Source: Marivita sp003149565
GTDB lineage: Bacteria; Pseudomonadota; Alphaproteobacteria; Rhodobacterales; Rhodobacteraceae
DNA length: 64,000 nt
Strand: one strand, 5' to 3'
Assembly: GCF_965216415.1 (NCBI RefSeq)
Contig: NZ_CBDCFU010000002.1
This document shows positions 18,176-26,001 of this stretch, piece by piece; within the stretch, counting starts at the first letter, position 1; every line of letters begins with the position of its first letter. The notes below the pieces were generated by a model. It was not told where the DNA came from. It searched no databases and was given only the letters and a program-made list of their open reading frames with translations. The position numbers and the translations under genes are program-made.

Positions 18176-21100
18176 TCACCCCAGTTCGGCCAAGCGGTCC
18201 ATCGCCTCTTGCAGCTTGGCCGCTTCATCTTCGCGCGCGGCAAGGTTGGCGCGGGTTTCCTCGACCACCTCGTCCGGTGCGGACTCGACGAATTTCGGGT
18301 TGCCCAAACGCCCCTTCATCCCGCCGATTTCTTTGGCGAGCTTCTGAAGTGACTTCTCCAGACGCGCCTTTTCCTCGGCCACGTCAATGATGTCGGCCAG
18401 TGGCAGTCCAAAGGTTGCACCTTCCATCGGCACGGTGGCGCAGCCCTTGGGAAAGGCGTCGACCACGGTCAGGTCGTCGATCCGCGCAAGACGTTTGATC
18501 AGCACCTCGTTGCGCTCCCATGCCGCCTTGGCCGCCTCGCCGAAATCCTTGACCACCAGCGGCAGGTAGAGGCCCACCGGCACGTGCATCTGCTGCCGCG
18601 CGGAGCGGATGCCTTCGATCAGACCGATCACCCAGTTCATTTCGCGGTCGGCCTCGGCGTCGATCAGGTCGTCGCCATAGGTCGGCCAGTCGGCATGGAC
18701 GAGCATCTTTGACCGGTCGCCTGTCACCGCCCAAAGTTCTTCGGTGATGAAGGGCATGATCGGATGCAGCAGAATCAGGCACTGATCGATGACCCAGGCC
18801 ATCGTCTCCTTGGTCTCTGCGGTTTGCGGGCCGTCATCCAGCAGCAGCGGCTTGGAGAACTCCACATACCAGTCGCAGACCTTCCCCCAGACAAAGCGAT
18901 ACAGCGCCGCTGCCGCGTCGTCGAACCGGTAAGCGGCCAGTGCTGCGTCCACCTCACCGCGCACGCGGGCCGTTTCACCAATAATCCACTGGTTCACCGT
19001 TGCGGTCGCTTTGGGAATGTCCGAGTTCAGCATCCGACCTTCGAAGACGCCGTTCATCTCGGCAAAACGGGTCGCGTTCCAGAGCTTCGTGCCGAAGTTC
19101 CGATAGCCCGCGATCCGTTGCATATCGAGCTTCAGGACCCCACCAAGAGAGGCCATCGCCGCATTGGTGAAGCGCAGCGCATCAGCGCCGTATTCGTCAA
19201 TGATCTCAAGCGGATCGACGACGTTGCCCAGCGATTTGGACATCTTCTTGCCTTTGGCGTCACGGACAAGCCCGTGCAGGTAGACATCCTTGAACGGGAT
19301 CTGATCGACAACAGCGAGCTGCATCATCATCATCCGCGCGACCCAGAAGAACAGAATGTCCTGCCCGGTAACGAGAACGCTGGTCGGGAAGTATTTCTGC
19401 AACTCAGGTGTCTGCTCCGGCCAGCCCAGCGTGCCGATCGGCCAGAGACCGGAGGAGAACCAGGTGTCCAGCACGTCGGGGTCGCGCCAGACCGGATAGA
19501 CCAGCTTGGTCGGGTCCTGATTGTTGGCCTCATATTCTGCAAGGCTGGCCGCGAGACGCTGAGCCGCCTCTTCGCGGTTCTCGACCTCGACAACCCGTGC
19601 ATGGTTCAGTGGCGTAGGCAGGCCACCCAGCACGTCGCCGAACTGCGTCTGCACGTCCTCAAAGCTGGCCGCGGAATGGTGGCGTTCATTGCCCTTCATC
19701 AGGCTTTGCGCATCAAGCAGCCGGCCCATTTCAACCAGATCAAGCGCGCCGTCGCCTTCATCGTCACGGAAGCCTTCGCGTGCAAGGTCGAACCCATACC
19801 ACACCGGGATCTGGTGCCCCCACCAAAGCTGGCGAGAAATGCACCACGGTTCGATGTTTTCAAGCCAGTGGTAATAGGTCCGCTCGCCGGACTCCGGCAC
19901 GATCTTCACATCGCCATTGCGCACGGCATCAAGGGCCGGGCCAACGATCTTATCGGCATCCACGAACCATTGGTCGGTCAGCATCGGTTCGATCACCACT
20001 TTGGAACGGTCGCCAAAGGGCTGCATGATCGGTTTGGCCTCGACCAGCGGGACCAGCGTATCCTCGCGCGCTTCGCCGCCCTCTTCAGGGGCGACCGGCG
20101 CTTTGGGTGAGCCAAGACGCGGGTCGGTCACGGGGACCATGACAGCCAGCCCCTCGGACGTGATTTCCTCCACAACCGCCTTGCGCGCCTCGAACCGGTC
20201 GAGCCCGCGCAGGTGGTCCGGAACGAGGTTCAGCGCGTCGGTCTCGGCCTCGGTCAGCGTCCGTTCACCGCGCGCCACAGCACCGGCAATCTCTGCTGCT
20301 TCTGCATAGGACGCACCGTCATCGCGCATGTGCGCCTTGGTGTCCATCAGACGGTAGCAGGGGATGCCGCCGCGCTTGGCAACCCCATAGTCGTTGAAGT
20401 CATGCGCGCCGGTGATTTTCACCGCGCCAGAGCCGAAAGTGGGATCGGGGTATTCGTCGGTGATGATCGGGATCAGGCGGCGATGCTCTTTCGGGCCAAC
20501 AGGAATCTCGCAGAGTTTCCCAACGATTGGCGCATAACGTTCATCTGATGGATGAACCGCAACGGCACCGTCGCCCAGCATGGTTTCCGGCCGCGTGGTG
20601 GCGATGGAGATATAGTCGCGCTCTTCCTCCAGCACGACATTCCCGTCCTCGTCCTTCTCGATATAGGTATAGGTCGCCCCGCCCGCGAGCGGGTATTTGA
20701 AGTGCCACATATGGCCGGGGTTTTCGATATTTTCGACCTCGAGATCGGAAATCGCGGTCTCAAAATGCGGGTCCCAATTGACCAACCGCTTGCCGCGATA
20801 GATCAGACCCTTGTTGTACATATCAACAAAGACCTTGATCACCGCGTCGTGGAAGTTCGGCCCATTGCCCTTGTCCGGGTCGCCAGCCGCACCGCCCATG
20901 GTGAACGCCTCGCGCGACCAATCCGCCGATGCGCCAAGGCGCTTGAGCTGCCCGATGATCGTGCCGCGCGATTTGACCTTCTGCTGCCAGACGCGGTCAA
21001 GAAATGCCTCGCGCCCCATCTCGCGGCGCGACGGCTCTCCATTGGCGGCCATTTCGCGTTCGGTCACCATCTGCGTGGCAATGCCCGCATGGTCAGTGCC

Positions 21101-21340
21101 CGGTTGCCACAGCGTGTCAAAGCCGCGCATCCGGTGCCAGCGGACAAGGATGTCCTGCAACGTGTTGTTGAACGCGTGCCCCATATGCAATGAGCCGGTC
21201 ACGTTGGGCGGTGGGATCATCACGCAGAACGTGTCCTCGCGGGAGGCGTTGGCCCCCGCCTTGAAGGCACCGCTTTCTTCCCACGCCTTGTAAAGCCGCG
21301 CCTCTGCGTCGCTTGCGTCGAATGTCTTTTCCATCGCCAT
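18176..21340 (-). CDS. valS: Valyl-tRNA synthetase
   Basis: Charges tRNA-Val. About 1054 residues, a class Ia synthetase: HIGH motif as HMGH in PPPNVTGSLHMGHAF (about 45), a large editing (CP1) domain, the KMSKS loop in KGKKMSKSLGN, an anticodon-binding domain, and a C-terminal coiled-coil arm (EKARLEKSLQKLAKEIGGMKGRL) typical of ValS. It is longer than the 951-residue E. coli enzyme. The start MAMEKTFDA at 21340 is chosen because conservation begins there; 21334 is an alternative. Convergent with the ThDP enzyme gene. Confidence 0.96.
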   Translation of the reverse strand: MAMEKTFDASDAEARLYKAWEESGAFKAGANASREDTFCVMIPPPNVTGSLHMGHAFNNTLQDILVRWHRMRGFDTLWQPGTDHAGIATQMVTEREMAANGEPSRREMGREAFLDRVWQQKVKSRGTIIGQLKRLGASADWSREAFTMGGAAGDPDKGNGPNFHDAVIKVFVDMYNKGLIYRGKRLVNWDPHFETAISDLEVENIENPGHMWHFKYPLAGGATYTYIEKDEDGNVVLEEERDYISIATTRPETMLGDGAVAVHPSDERYAPIVGKLCEIPVGPKEHRRLIPIITDEYPDPTFGSGAVKITGAHDFNDYGVAKRGGIPCYRLMDTKAHMRDDGASYAEAAEIAGAVARGERTLTEAETDALNLVPDHLRGLDRFEARKAVVEEITSEGLAVMVPVTDPRLGSPKAPVAPEEGGEAREDTLVPLVEAKPIMQPFGDRSKVVIEPMLTDQWFVDADKIVGPALDAVRNGDVKIVPESGERTYYHWLENIEPWCISRQLWWGHQIPVWYGFDLAREGFRDDEGDGALDLVEMGRLLDAQSLMKGNERHHSAASFEDVQTQFGDVLGGLPTPLNHARVVEVENREEAAQRLAASLAEYEANNQDPTKLVYPVWRDPDVLDTWFSSGLWPIGTLGWPEQTPELQKYFPTSVLVTGQDILFFWVARMMMMQLAVVDQIPFKDVYLHGLVRDAKGKKMSKSLGNVVDPLEIIDEYGADALRFTNAAMASLGGVLKLDMQRIAGYRNFGTKLWNATRFAEMNGVFEGRMLNSDIPKATATVNQWIIGETARVRGEVDAALAAYRFDDAAAALYRFVWGKVCDWYVEFSKPLLLDDGPQTAETKETMAWVIDQCLILLHPIMPFITEELWAVTGDRSKMLVHADWPTYGDDLIDAEADREMNWVIGLIEGIRSARQQMHVPVGLYLPLVVKDFGEAAKAAWERNEVLIKRLARIDDLTVVDAFPKGCATVPMEGATFGLPLADIIDVAEEKARLEKSLQKLAKEIGGMKGRLGNPKFVESAPDEVVEETRANLAAREDEAAKLQEAMDRLAELG

Positions 21341-21460
21341 GGGGTTCGTTCCCGCTGTTTCGCCGCCCCGAACGGGCCGCATGAATTCCATTTCGCCTCA
21401 TCTAGCGAATGGGCGGGCAAAGGAAAACCCAAGGCAGGTGGGAAAATGGTGGGACGGGGA

Positions 21461-21527
21461 AAGGTCCTTGGAAGGACCTTGCGCACGGGATTTCGAAATC
21501 CCGTCCCACCGCGTTTCGAAACGCGGT
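21461..21527. repeat. Three tandem perfect 20-bp palindromes
   Basis: AAGGTCCTT-GG-AAGGACCTT (21461-21480), ACGGGATTTCGAAATCCCGT (21485-21504) and ACCGCGTTTCGAAACGCGGT (21508-21527), separated by 4 and 3 bases. They lie between the valS 5' end and the terminator of the small-RNA array. Order and centre sequences match those at 17711-17775 while the arms differ, so the structure rather than the sequence appears conserved. Confidence 0.8.
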
Positions 21528-21534
21528 CGCGGCA

Positions 21535-21577
21535 CAATAAAAAAACGGTGGCGCCAAGGGAGGAGAGGCACCACCGT
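21535..21577 (-). terminator. Intrinsic terminator of the DUF1127-small RNA transcript
   Basis: Minus-strand stem ACGGTGGTGCC / GGCGCCACCGT with the anti-SD loop, followed by a T tract (the A-run just before 21545 on the plus strand). Confidence 0.85.
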
Positions 21578-21617
21578 TTCCAGTTCACGGCGTCCAGGGA
21601 GGAGGAGAGGACACCGA
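21535..21617 (-). ncRNA. CcsR-like anti-SD small RNA, unit 5 (terminal, with terminator)
   Basis: Short hairpin (21587-21617) and last long hairpin (21545-21577). The loop of the last hairpin is one triplet shorter (TCTCCTCCCTT). The hairpin runs into seven T residues on the minus strand, so it serves both as the second stem-loop of the unit and as the intrinsic terminator of the whole transcript. Confidence 0.82.
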
Positions 21618-21646
21618 GATCGTGTGAGCCGAAGCCCGTAAGCTGT

Positions 21647-21719
21647 GACGGTGGCACCAGGGAGGAGGAGAGGTGCCACCGTCGAGTTCACGGCGTCCAA
21701 GGAGGAGGAGAGGACACCG
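21647..21719 (-). ncRNA. CcsR-like anti-SD small RNA, unit 4
   Basis: Short hairpin (21690-21719) and long hairpin (21647-21683), nearly identical to unit 3 except for one loop base in the short hairpin (CCTCCTCCTT instead of CCTCCTCCCT). The linker AGCTTTCGGGCTTCGGCTCACA is shared in form with the neighbouring units. Confidence 0.82.
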
Positions 21720-21749
21720 AGATCGTGTGAGCCGAAGCCCGAAAGCTGT

Positions 21750-21823
21750 GACGGTGGCACCAGGGAGGAGGAGAGGTGCCACCGTCGAGTTCACGGCGTC
21801 CAGGGAGGAGGAGAGGACACCGA
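21750..21823 (-). ncRNA. CcsR-like anti-SD small RNA, unit 3
   Basis: Short hairpin GGTGTCC / GGACGCC (21793-21823) and long hairpin GACGGTGGCACC / GGTGCCACCGTC (21750-21786), with loops TCTCCTCCTCCCT. Nearly identical to unit 4, suggesting recent duplication. Confidence 0.82.
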
Positions 21824-21852
21824 GATCGTGTGAGCCGAAGCCCGAAAAGTGT

Positions 21853-21924
21853 GACGGTGGCACGAGGGAGGAGGAGACGTGCCACCGTCGAGATCACGAC
21901 ATCCAGGGAGGAGGAGAGGATGCC
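21853..21924 (-). ncRNA. CcsR-like anti-SD small RNA, unit 2
   Basis: Short hairpin with arms GGCATCC / GGATGTC (21898-21924) and long hairpin GACGGTGGCACG / CGTGCCACCGTC (21853-21889), each with a CCTCCTCCC loop. The stem bases differ from the other units in compensating pairs, which supports selection for structure. The spacer before it also contains a small GGGCTTAACAGCCC hairpin absent from the other units. Confidence 0.82.
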
Positions 21925-21958
21925 GATCTGATGTGGGCTGTTAAGCCCGAAACGCTGC

Positions 21959-22033
21959 GACGGTGGCGCCCAGGGAGGAGGAGAGGCGCCACCGTCAAGT
22001 CCGGAACGTCCAGGGAGGAGGAGAGGACGTCCG
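21959..22033 (-). ncRNA. CcsR-like anti-SD small RNA, unit 1 (promoter-proximal)
   Basis: Short hairpin (about 22006-22030, core ACGTCC) followed on the minus strand by the long hairpin GACGGTGGCGCC / GGCGCCACCGTC (21959-21996). Both loops carry CCTCCTCCC, complementary to strong ribosome-binding sites. It lies about 50 bases after the DUF1127 stop codon and is probably cut out of the shared transcript. Confidence 0.82.
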
Positions 22034-22082
22034 AGCCGGTGTGATGAGGGGCCCGTTGGGGCGCTTGCTCACCGAATGTCGA

Positions 22083-22301
22083 TCAGCCTTCGTAAGCTGC
22101 CTGATATGCAACGCGCTTGATCTCGGAATGGTTCAATCCAAGATCGCACAATTCCCGATGCGACAGCGCACTGAGTTCGCGCAGCGTGTCACGGTAGATC
22201 TTGCGGCGCGCCGCTTTGGCGCGGTAATCGGCGATCAGGGCGTTGACCCGATCCATGATGCCGTTGCTGACGGCGCCGAGAGTGTTTGTTTCGTAAGCCA
22301 T
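22083..22301 (-). CDS. DUF1127 protein, CcaF1-like, host gene of the small-RNA array
   Basis: A 72-residue basic protein. It ends with the DUF1127 signature (YRDTLRELSALSHRELCDLGLNHSEIKRVAYQAAYEG) after an arginine/lysine-rich helix (YRAKAARRKIYR). The size, the family and the five anti-SD RNAs immediately downstream match the RSP_6037 (ccaF1)-CcsR locus of Rhodobacter sphaeroides, where the protein acts in RNA turnover and the mRNA is processed to release the sRNAs. The start MAYETNT is chosen from family length; an upstream extension in the same frame runs through the promoter and is rejected. Confidence 0.9.
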   Translation of the reverse strand: MAYETNTLGAVSNGIMDRVNALIADYRAKAARRKIYRDTLRELSALSHRELCDLGLNHSEIKRVAYQAAYEG

Positions 22302-22347
22302 GTGTCTGCTCTGTTCGAATTTGTGTGTTTCCGTTCGCTTGTGACAA

Positions 22348-22375
22348 AGATAGGCAAATGCTGCGGTTGCACAAT
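22348..22375 (-). promoter_or_regulatory. Putative heat-shock-sigma (RpoH) promoter of the DUF1127-small RNA transcript
   Basis: On the minus strand ATTGTGC (22375-22369), 14 bases, then CCTATCT (22354-22348). This spacing equals that of the rpoH promoter candidate at 54282-54310. In R. sphaeroides the equivalent locus is driven by RpoHI/RpoHII. The predicted start would lie about 40 bases before the ATG. Confidence 0.5.
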
Positions 22376-22392
22376 AGATTTTTGCTACAACG

Positions 22393-22403
22393 CTGCTATG
22401 CAG
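22393..22403. promoter_or_regulatory. PhaR-type box CTGC-TAT-GCAG
   Basis: CTGCTATGCAG fits the CTGC-N3-GCAG operator described for the PHA regulator PhaR and has the same form as the four boxes in the pha locus of this window. It lies about 18 bases upstream of the putative -35 of the DUF1127-small RNA promoter and about 125 bases upstream of the mrp gene. Confidence 0.45.
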
Positions 22404-22527
22404 CAATTGCATAGACCGCACGGTTCAAATTTGTGCGTTTTGCGCTAACGGGACTATTTTCGCAGCATATTCTTGAAGCACGCAGTTCATCCTGCCATCT
22501 GAGAAACAGGTCGATGAAAGGTTGAGC

Positions 22528-23595
22528 ATGTCTGTAACACCGGAGCAGATTCGAAGCGCTTTGAGTCGTGTGGCGATTCCCGATGGCAAAGACCTGGTCT
22601 CTGCCGATCTTGTCCGCGCGATTCAGATTGATGGCACACAGGTGCGTTTCGTCATCGAAGCGCCATCGCCCGACATTGCCCGTCTGATGGAGCCGGTGAG
22701 GCAGGCAGCAGAAGCGGTTGTCGCGGAACTCCCCGGGGTCTCTGACGTCTCGGTGGCTCTCACCGCCCACGGGCCAGCCGCCAAGCCACCAACCGGTTTG
22801 AAGATCGGCGGGCATCCAAAGCCGCACGCGGGGTCGTTGAAACCTTCAGGAGTGGCGCGGATCCTCGCAATCGGCTCAGGCAAGGGCGGCGTTGGCAAAT
22901 CCACGGTGTCTTCGAACCTTGCCGTGGCGCTGGCGCGGGCCGGCCGCCGGGTCGGTCTGCTGGATGCGGATATCTACGGCCCCAGCCAGCCGCGCATGAT
23001 GGGCCTGTCGCAGAAACCCGAGAGCCCGGATGGCAAGACAATTGTACCGCTCACCGCGCATGGGGTGACCTTCATGTCCATTGGGCTGATGCTGCCTGAG
23101 GAAAAAGCCGTGGTCTGGCGGGGTCCAATGCTCATGGGCGCGTTGCAGCAGATGCTGAGCCAGGTCGCATGGGGCGAGCTTGACGTGCTGATCGTGGACC
23201 TGCCGCCCGGCACTGGCGATGTCGCGATGACACTTTGCCAGAAGGCTCAGGTGTCAGGTGCGATTGTGGTATCGACACCGCAGGATGTGGCGCTGCTGGA
23301 CGCGCGCAAGGCGTTGGATATGTTCGACACTCTGAAGACCCCGGTTCTTGGCCTGATCGAGAACATGGCCGTCTTCACCTGTCCGCATTGCGGCGGGCAA
23401 AGCCACATCTTCGGGTCGGGCGGTACCGTGGCTGAAGCGTCTGCACGGGGCGTGCCTTTGTTGGCGCAACTGCCGCTGGACCTCGACACGCGGCTTGCAG
23501 GCGATGGCGGGGTGCCGGTGGCAGCGGGCGATGGCCCAATGGCCGACGCCTATGCCAAGCTTGCAGACGGTTTGATCAAGGGTGGCATGGCTTGA
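22528..23595 (+). CDS. apbC: Mrp/ApbC-family iron-sulfur cluster carrier ATPase
   Basis: A 355-residue P-loop ATPase that carries and delivers [4Fe-4S] clusters to apo-proteins. An N-terminal MIP18/DUF59 domain (about 5-80) is followed by a linker and the deviant Walker A GSGKGGVGKST (about 115). A switch DLPPGTGD and the cluster-binding CPHC pair (about 288-291) follow. The ATG at 22528 has GAAAGG upstream at good spacing; a TTG two codons earlier is less likely. Divergent from the DUF1127 gene. Confidence 0.93.
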   Translation: MSVTPEQIRSALSRVAIPDGKDLVSADLVRAIQIDGTQVRFVIEAPSPDIARLMEPVRQAAEAVVAELPGVSDVSVALTAHGPAAKPPTGLKIGGHPKPHAGSLKPSGVARILAIGSGKGGVGKSTVSSNLAVALARAGRRVGLLDADIYGPSQPRMMGLSQKPESPDGKTIVPLTAHGVTFMSIGLMLPEEKAVVWRGPMLMGALQQMLSQVAWGELDVLIVDLPPGTGDVAMTLCQKAQVSGAIVVSTPQDVALLDARKALDMFDTLKTPVLGLIENMAVFTCPHCGGQSHIFGSGGTVAEASARGVPLLAQLPLDLDTRLAGDGGVPVAAGDGPMADAYAKLADGLIKGGMA

Positions 23596-23601
23596 GCAGG
23601 G

Positions 23602-23642
23602 GCGATGCGTCGACGCATCGCCGCGCTCCGTCGACGGAGCGC
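23602..23642. repeat. Two tandem perfect 20-bp palindromes between convergent genes
   Basis: GCGATGCGTCGACGCATCGC (23602-23621) and GCGCTCCGTCGACGGAGCGC (23623-23642), separated by one base and both centred on GTCGAC. The second touches the tonB stop codon. They separate the convergent apbC and tonB ends and may terminate or protect both transcripts, although no T-run is present. Confidence 0.8.
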
Positions 23643-24619
23643 TACCGCGAGACGGTCAGGCGTTGGCTGAAGCGATAGCTGGACTTGCTCAGGCCTTCCG
23701 GCGCACGGGGAAAGCGCGCACGTTTGACAGCGGCGAGGGCTGCGCGATCCAGGCGGGCATTGCCGGATGACTGGGCCAGTGACGCTCCGGTGACACGTCC
23801 GGCGGGTGTTATCGCTAGAACAAGCGTCACGGAGCCTTGCGCGCCGCGTGGTGGGCGGTGGGCCCTGCGCAGGGCAGCACTGATCTGCGCCCCCCATGTC
23901 TGTTCCAACCGGGCGAGCTGCGCGGATGAGGGGCTTGCCGCCACAGGCGCTTTACTCGGTTTTGGGGAGGCCTTTGACTGCCCGCCGCTGCCCTTGGCCT
24001 TTTGGGCTGGGCGGGCAGCGCTGCTTGATGCGGTGCGCGCCGCTTTGGGGCGGTCCGGACGCAGTTCAGGACGCATCGAGGCTGTCGGGGCCAGCCCGCG
24101 CGCGGCGGGTGTGGTGTCGAGCTTGGGCAGTGCGGTAGAGGGGGCATCAAAAGGAGCGAGTTGTGGTGCCGTTGGCCGCGACACAGCGCGTGCTGTCCCG
24201 CCTTGATGGGTAAGGGTCTCCGCCGTTTGCGGTGTGGCCAGCGAAGGTGTGTCCATCTGCGCAAGCGGCACAGGCGGCGCTGGCAAACGTGTTTCGGCCT
24301 GCGGCTTGTCGGGGGCCGCGCTGGGTGTGGCCAGCGGCGCGGTTTGCTTGCGTTGCAGGACAGGTGTCTCTTGCGCTGGCAGCATGGGGGCCGTGGCCAT
24401 GTCGGGCTCGATCAAGGCAGGGGCTTCGCTTACCTCGGGCGGGCGATCCCATTCTTGCACCAGTGCCGCCAAAGTTGGTGTTGCGCGCTGGAGCGTGACC
24501 TCGGATGCGCCGTTTGCGCCGCCACCTCCCGTGCCGCCCGGCAAAGGCGCCACGACCAGCGTTGCGGCATGCAATGCGCCGGACAGGGCAACGAAGGCGG
24601 AGAACTCGACAATCCGCAT
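23642..24619 (-). CDS. tonB: TonB-family energy transducer
   Basis: A 325-residue protein with one N-terminal membrane anchor (about 7-27, FSAFVALSGALHAATLVVA), a long Pro/Ala-rich periplasmic spacer (about 85-235) and a C-terminal TonB domain (GSVTLVLAITPAGRVTGASLAQSSGNARLDRAALAAVKRARFP). It passes proton-motive energy from ExbB/ExbD to outer-membrane receptors. It is the last gene of a cobalamin-riboswitch operon and overlaps exbD by one base, so it probably serves vitamin B12 import. Confidence 0.88.
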   Translation of the reverse strand: MRIVEFSAFVALSGALHAATLVVAPLPGGTGGGGANGASEVTLQRATPTLAALVQEWDRPPEVSEAPALIEPDMATAPMLPAQETPVLQRKQTAPLATPSAAPDKPQAETRLPAPPVPLAQMDTPSLATPQTAETLTHQGGTARAVSRPTAPQLAPFDAPSTALPKLDTTPAARGLAPTASMRPELRPDRPKAARTASSSAARPAQKAKGSGGQSKASPKPSKAPVAASPSSAQLARLEQTWGAQISAALRRAHRPPRGAQGSVTLVLAITPAGRVTGASLAQSSGNARLDRAALAAVKRARFPRAPEGLSKSSYRFSQRLTVSR

Positions 24620-25008
24620 CAGCCGCCCTCCGTCACGATCTCGACCCGTGTCGCGCCAAGTGCGGCAAGCTGGTTGAGCACCTGTGCCAAGGTTGCACCG
24701 GGCAGGCCCGCGTCGGCGTAGAGGCGCAACGGAGTGTCGTCAGGCAGGGCCGTTGCCCTTGCCAGAGCGGCGTCGCCGCGTGCTGTTTCGAAGGCGATCT
24801 CGCCCTCGGCGCTGATATAGAGCGCGGTCTGACCGGTGTCGTCGTCGCCGCTGGCGCTGGGCAAGGTCAGGTCAAAGGGGGTCGGGGGCACGATCTGCGC
24901 CGTCATCAGGAAGAAGATCAGCAACAGGAACACCACGTTGATCATCGGCACAACCGGTTCGCGTGAGGCGCGTCTTGGGCGCGGGGCTATGAGCGGTGCG
25001 CGTCTCAT
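24619..25008 (-). CDS. exbD: ExbD/TolR-family biopolymer transport protein (second copy)
   Basis: A 129-residue protein with one N-terminal transmembrane helix (PMINVVFLLLIFFLMTA, about 22-38) in which the aspartate usual in ExbD/TolR (MIDVVFLLL) is replaced by asparagine. A periplasmic domain follows (TPFDLTLPSA...). It overlaps both neighbours (ATGA with the upstream exbD, one base with tonB). With two ExbD paralogs in series and only one keeping the membrane aspartate, this one may be structural. Confidence 0.85.
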   Translation of the reverse strand: MRRAPLIAPRPRRASREPVVPMINVVFLLLIFFLMTAQIVPPTPFDLTLPSASGDDDTGQTALYISAEGEIAFETARGDAALARATALPDDTPLRLYADAGLPGATLAQVLNQLAALGATRVEIVTEGG

Positions 25009-25379
25009 TCCAGCACCACGAGATTGGTCCAGCCCGCTGCCCGCAGGGTGCTCATCACATCCAATAGATGCTGGACCGAGGCCCCGTCGCGCGCGCGCAA
25101 GAGGATGATGTCGGCCTCGGTATCCATGAGCGGGGTCAGGCTGGCAATGGGATCGGACGTGTCGATGCCATTCACCCGCAGCGCGTCGGGCAGGACGGTG
25201 ATCAGGCGCGGTGGGCCGTCATAGGCTTGTGCCGCTCCGCCCGACAGCGTGACCGGGATTGCGTCGGTGACGCCAAAGCGGGCGGCGAGCATGAAGAATA
25301 CCAAGAGCAGGAACACGACGTCGATCATCGGGGTGAGCCCGATGCTGCGACGGCGTGTCTGATGCGCGAGGTTCAGCAT
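25005..25379 (-). CDS. exbD: ExbD/TolR-family biopolymer transport protein (first copy)
   Basis: A 124-residue protein with a single N-terminal helix containing the proton-pathway aspartate in PMIDVVFLLLVFFMLAARF (Asp about residue 19), followed by a periplasmic domain. It works with ExbB to energise TonB. It starts one base after the exbB stop codon and overlaps the next exbD by ATGA, within the B12-regulated operon. Confidence 0.88.
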   Translation of the reverse strand: MLNLAHQTRRRSIGLTPMIDVVFLLLVFFMLAARFGVTDAIPVTLSGGAAQAYDGPPRLITVLPDALRVNGIDTSDPIASLTPLMDTEADIILLRARDGASVQHLLDVMSTLRAAGWTNLVVLE

Positions 25380-25380
25380 G

Positions 25381-26001
25381 TCAGCCCTGTTTCGCCTTGG
25401 TCAGAACGCGCGTGGCGAGGTCGTCGAAGTCATGCGCGAGGCGGTCATTGATGCTGTCGAACCAGCTCAGCGCCATTGACGCAGGGATCGCCACGGCCAT
25501 ACCGGCGGCGGTTGTCAGAAGGGCTTCCCAAATGCCGCCGGCCAGCGCCGACGGGTCGGCGCGAGCGCCGCTGTCCTGCAGCGCTTGGAACGCTTCGATC
25601 ATGCCGAGAACTGTGCCGAGCAGGCCGACGAGGGGGGCAATGGTCGCAATAAGGTCGAGCGCGCGAAGGCCGCTTCCCGCGTCCATCAGCGCGCCTCGGG
25701 CGACGCGGGAGGTCTCGTCGCGGGCATCTTCGGGGGAGAGTGTTCGGCAGGCTTGCATCGCCGCTCTGACCACGCGGGCGCGCAGGCCGGTGCGATTGCG
25801 CAAACTGGCAATCGCGTTGTCATATTGGCCAATCTGCCACTGTCCAACGGCCGCTTCGGTCGCGCCCTTCCGCCATGCGCCCATCAGCGACAGGCGCCAC
25901 AGCTTCCATAGGATCAGGCCCAACGTGATCACGCTCAGCCCGGCGATCAGCCAAAGCGCCGGGCCGCCGATGTTCAGGAAGTCGGTGATCTGGGTCAGCA
26001 T
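25381..26001 (-). CDS. exbB: ExbB/TolQ-family proton channel protein
   Basis: A 206-residue MotA/TolQ/ExbB-type membrane protein. One helix lies near the N-terminus (LWLIAGLSVITLGLILWKLW) and two helices lie around a conserved segment (LIATIAPLVGLLGTVLGMIEAF; then ALLTTAAGMAVAIPASMAL). It forms the proton-conducting core with ExbD. It overlaps the preceding btuF-like gene by seven bases. Confidence 0.88.
   Translation of the reverse strand: MLTQITDFLNIGGPALWLIAGLSVITLGLILWKLWRLSLMGAWRKGATEAAVGQWQIGQYDNAIASLRNRTGLRARVVRAAMQACRTLSPEDARDETSRVARGALMDAGSGLRALDLIATIAPLVGLLGTVLGMIEAFQALQDSGARADPSALAGGIWEALLTTAAGMAVAIPASMALSWFDSINDRLAHDFDDLATRVLTKAKQG

Larger units (their letters stand above)
21535..22033 (-). 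repeat. Tandem array of about 103-bp units encoding anti-Shine-Dalgarno hairpins
   Basis: Ten hairpins alternate between a long type (stem about 11-12 bp, GACGGTGGCACC-like) and a short type (stem about 6-7 bp, GGTGTCC-like). Almost every minus-strand loop reads TCTCCTCCTCCCT. Long-type hairpins begin at 21545, 21647, 21750, 21853 and 21959 (spacing 102-106 bp). The array lies directly downstream of the DUF1127 gene on the minus strand and ends in a terminator. This is the arrangement of the CcsR (cuckoo-family) RNAs of Rhodobacter sphaeroides, which has four copies; here there are five. Confidence 0.9.

Noticed and set aside
18764..20110. Open frame of 448 codons on the plus strand inside valS
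   Set aside because: Shadow of valS, which has HIGH and KMSKS motifs in the correct frame.
21550..22033. CRISPR array, considered because of the regularly spaced repeats
   Set aside because: Repeats are about 103 bp, contain internal hairpins, have no variable spacers of protospacer size and no cas genes nearby.
21585..22044. Protein-like frames rich in repeated Arg/Glu or Pro/Leu in the hairpin array
   Set aside because: They only reflect the 103-bp repeat; both strands are open by composition, and the conserved features are RNA hairpins.
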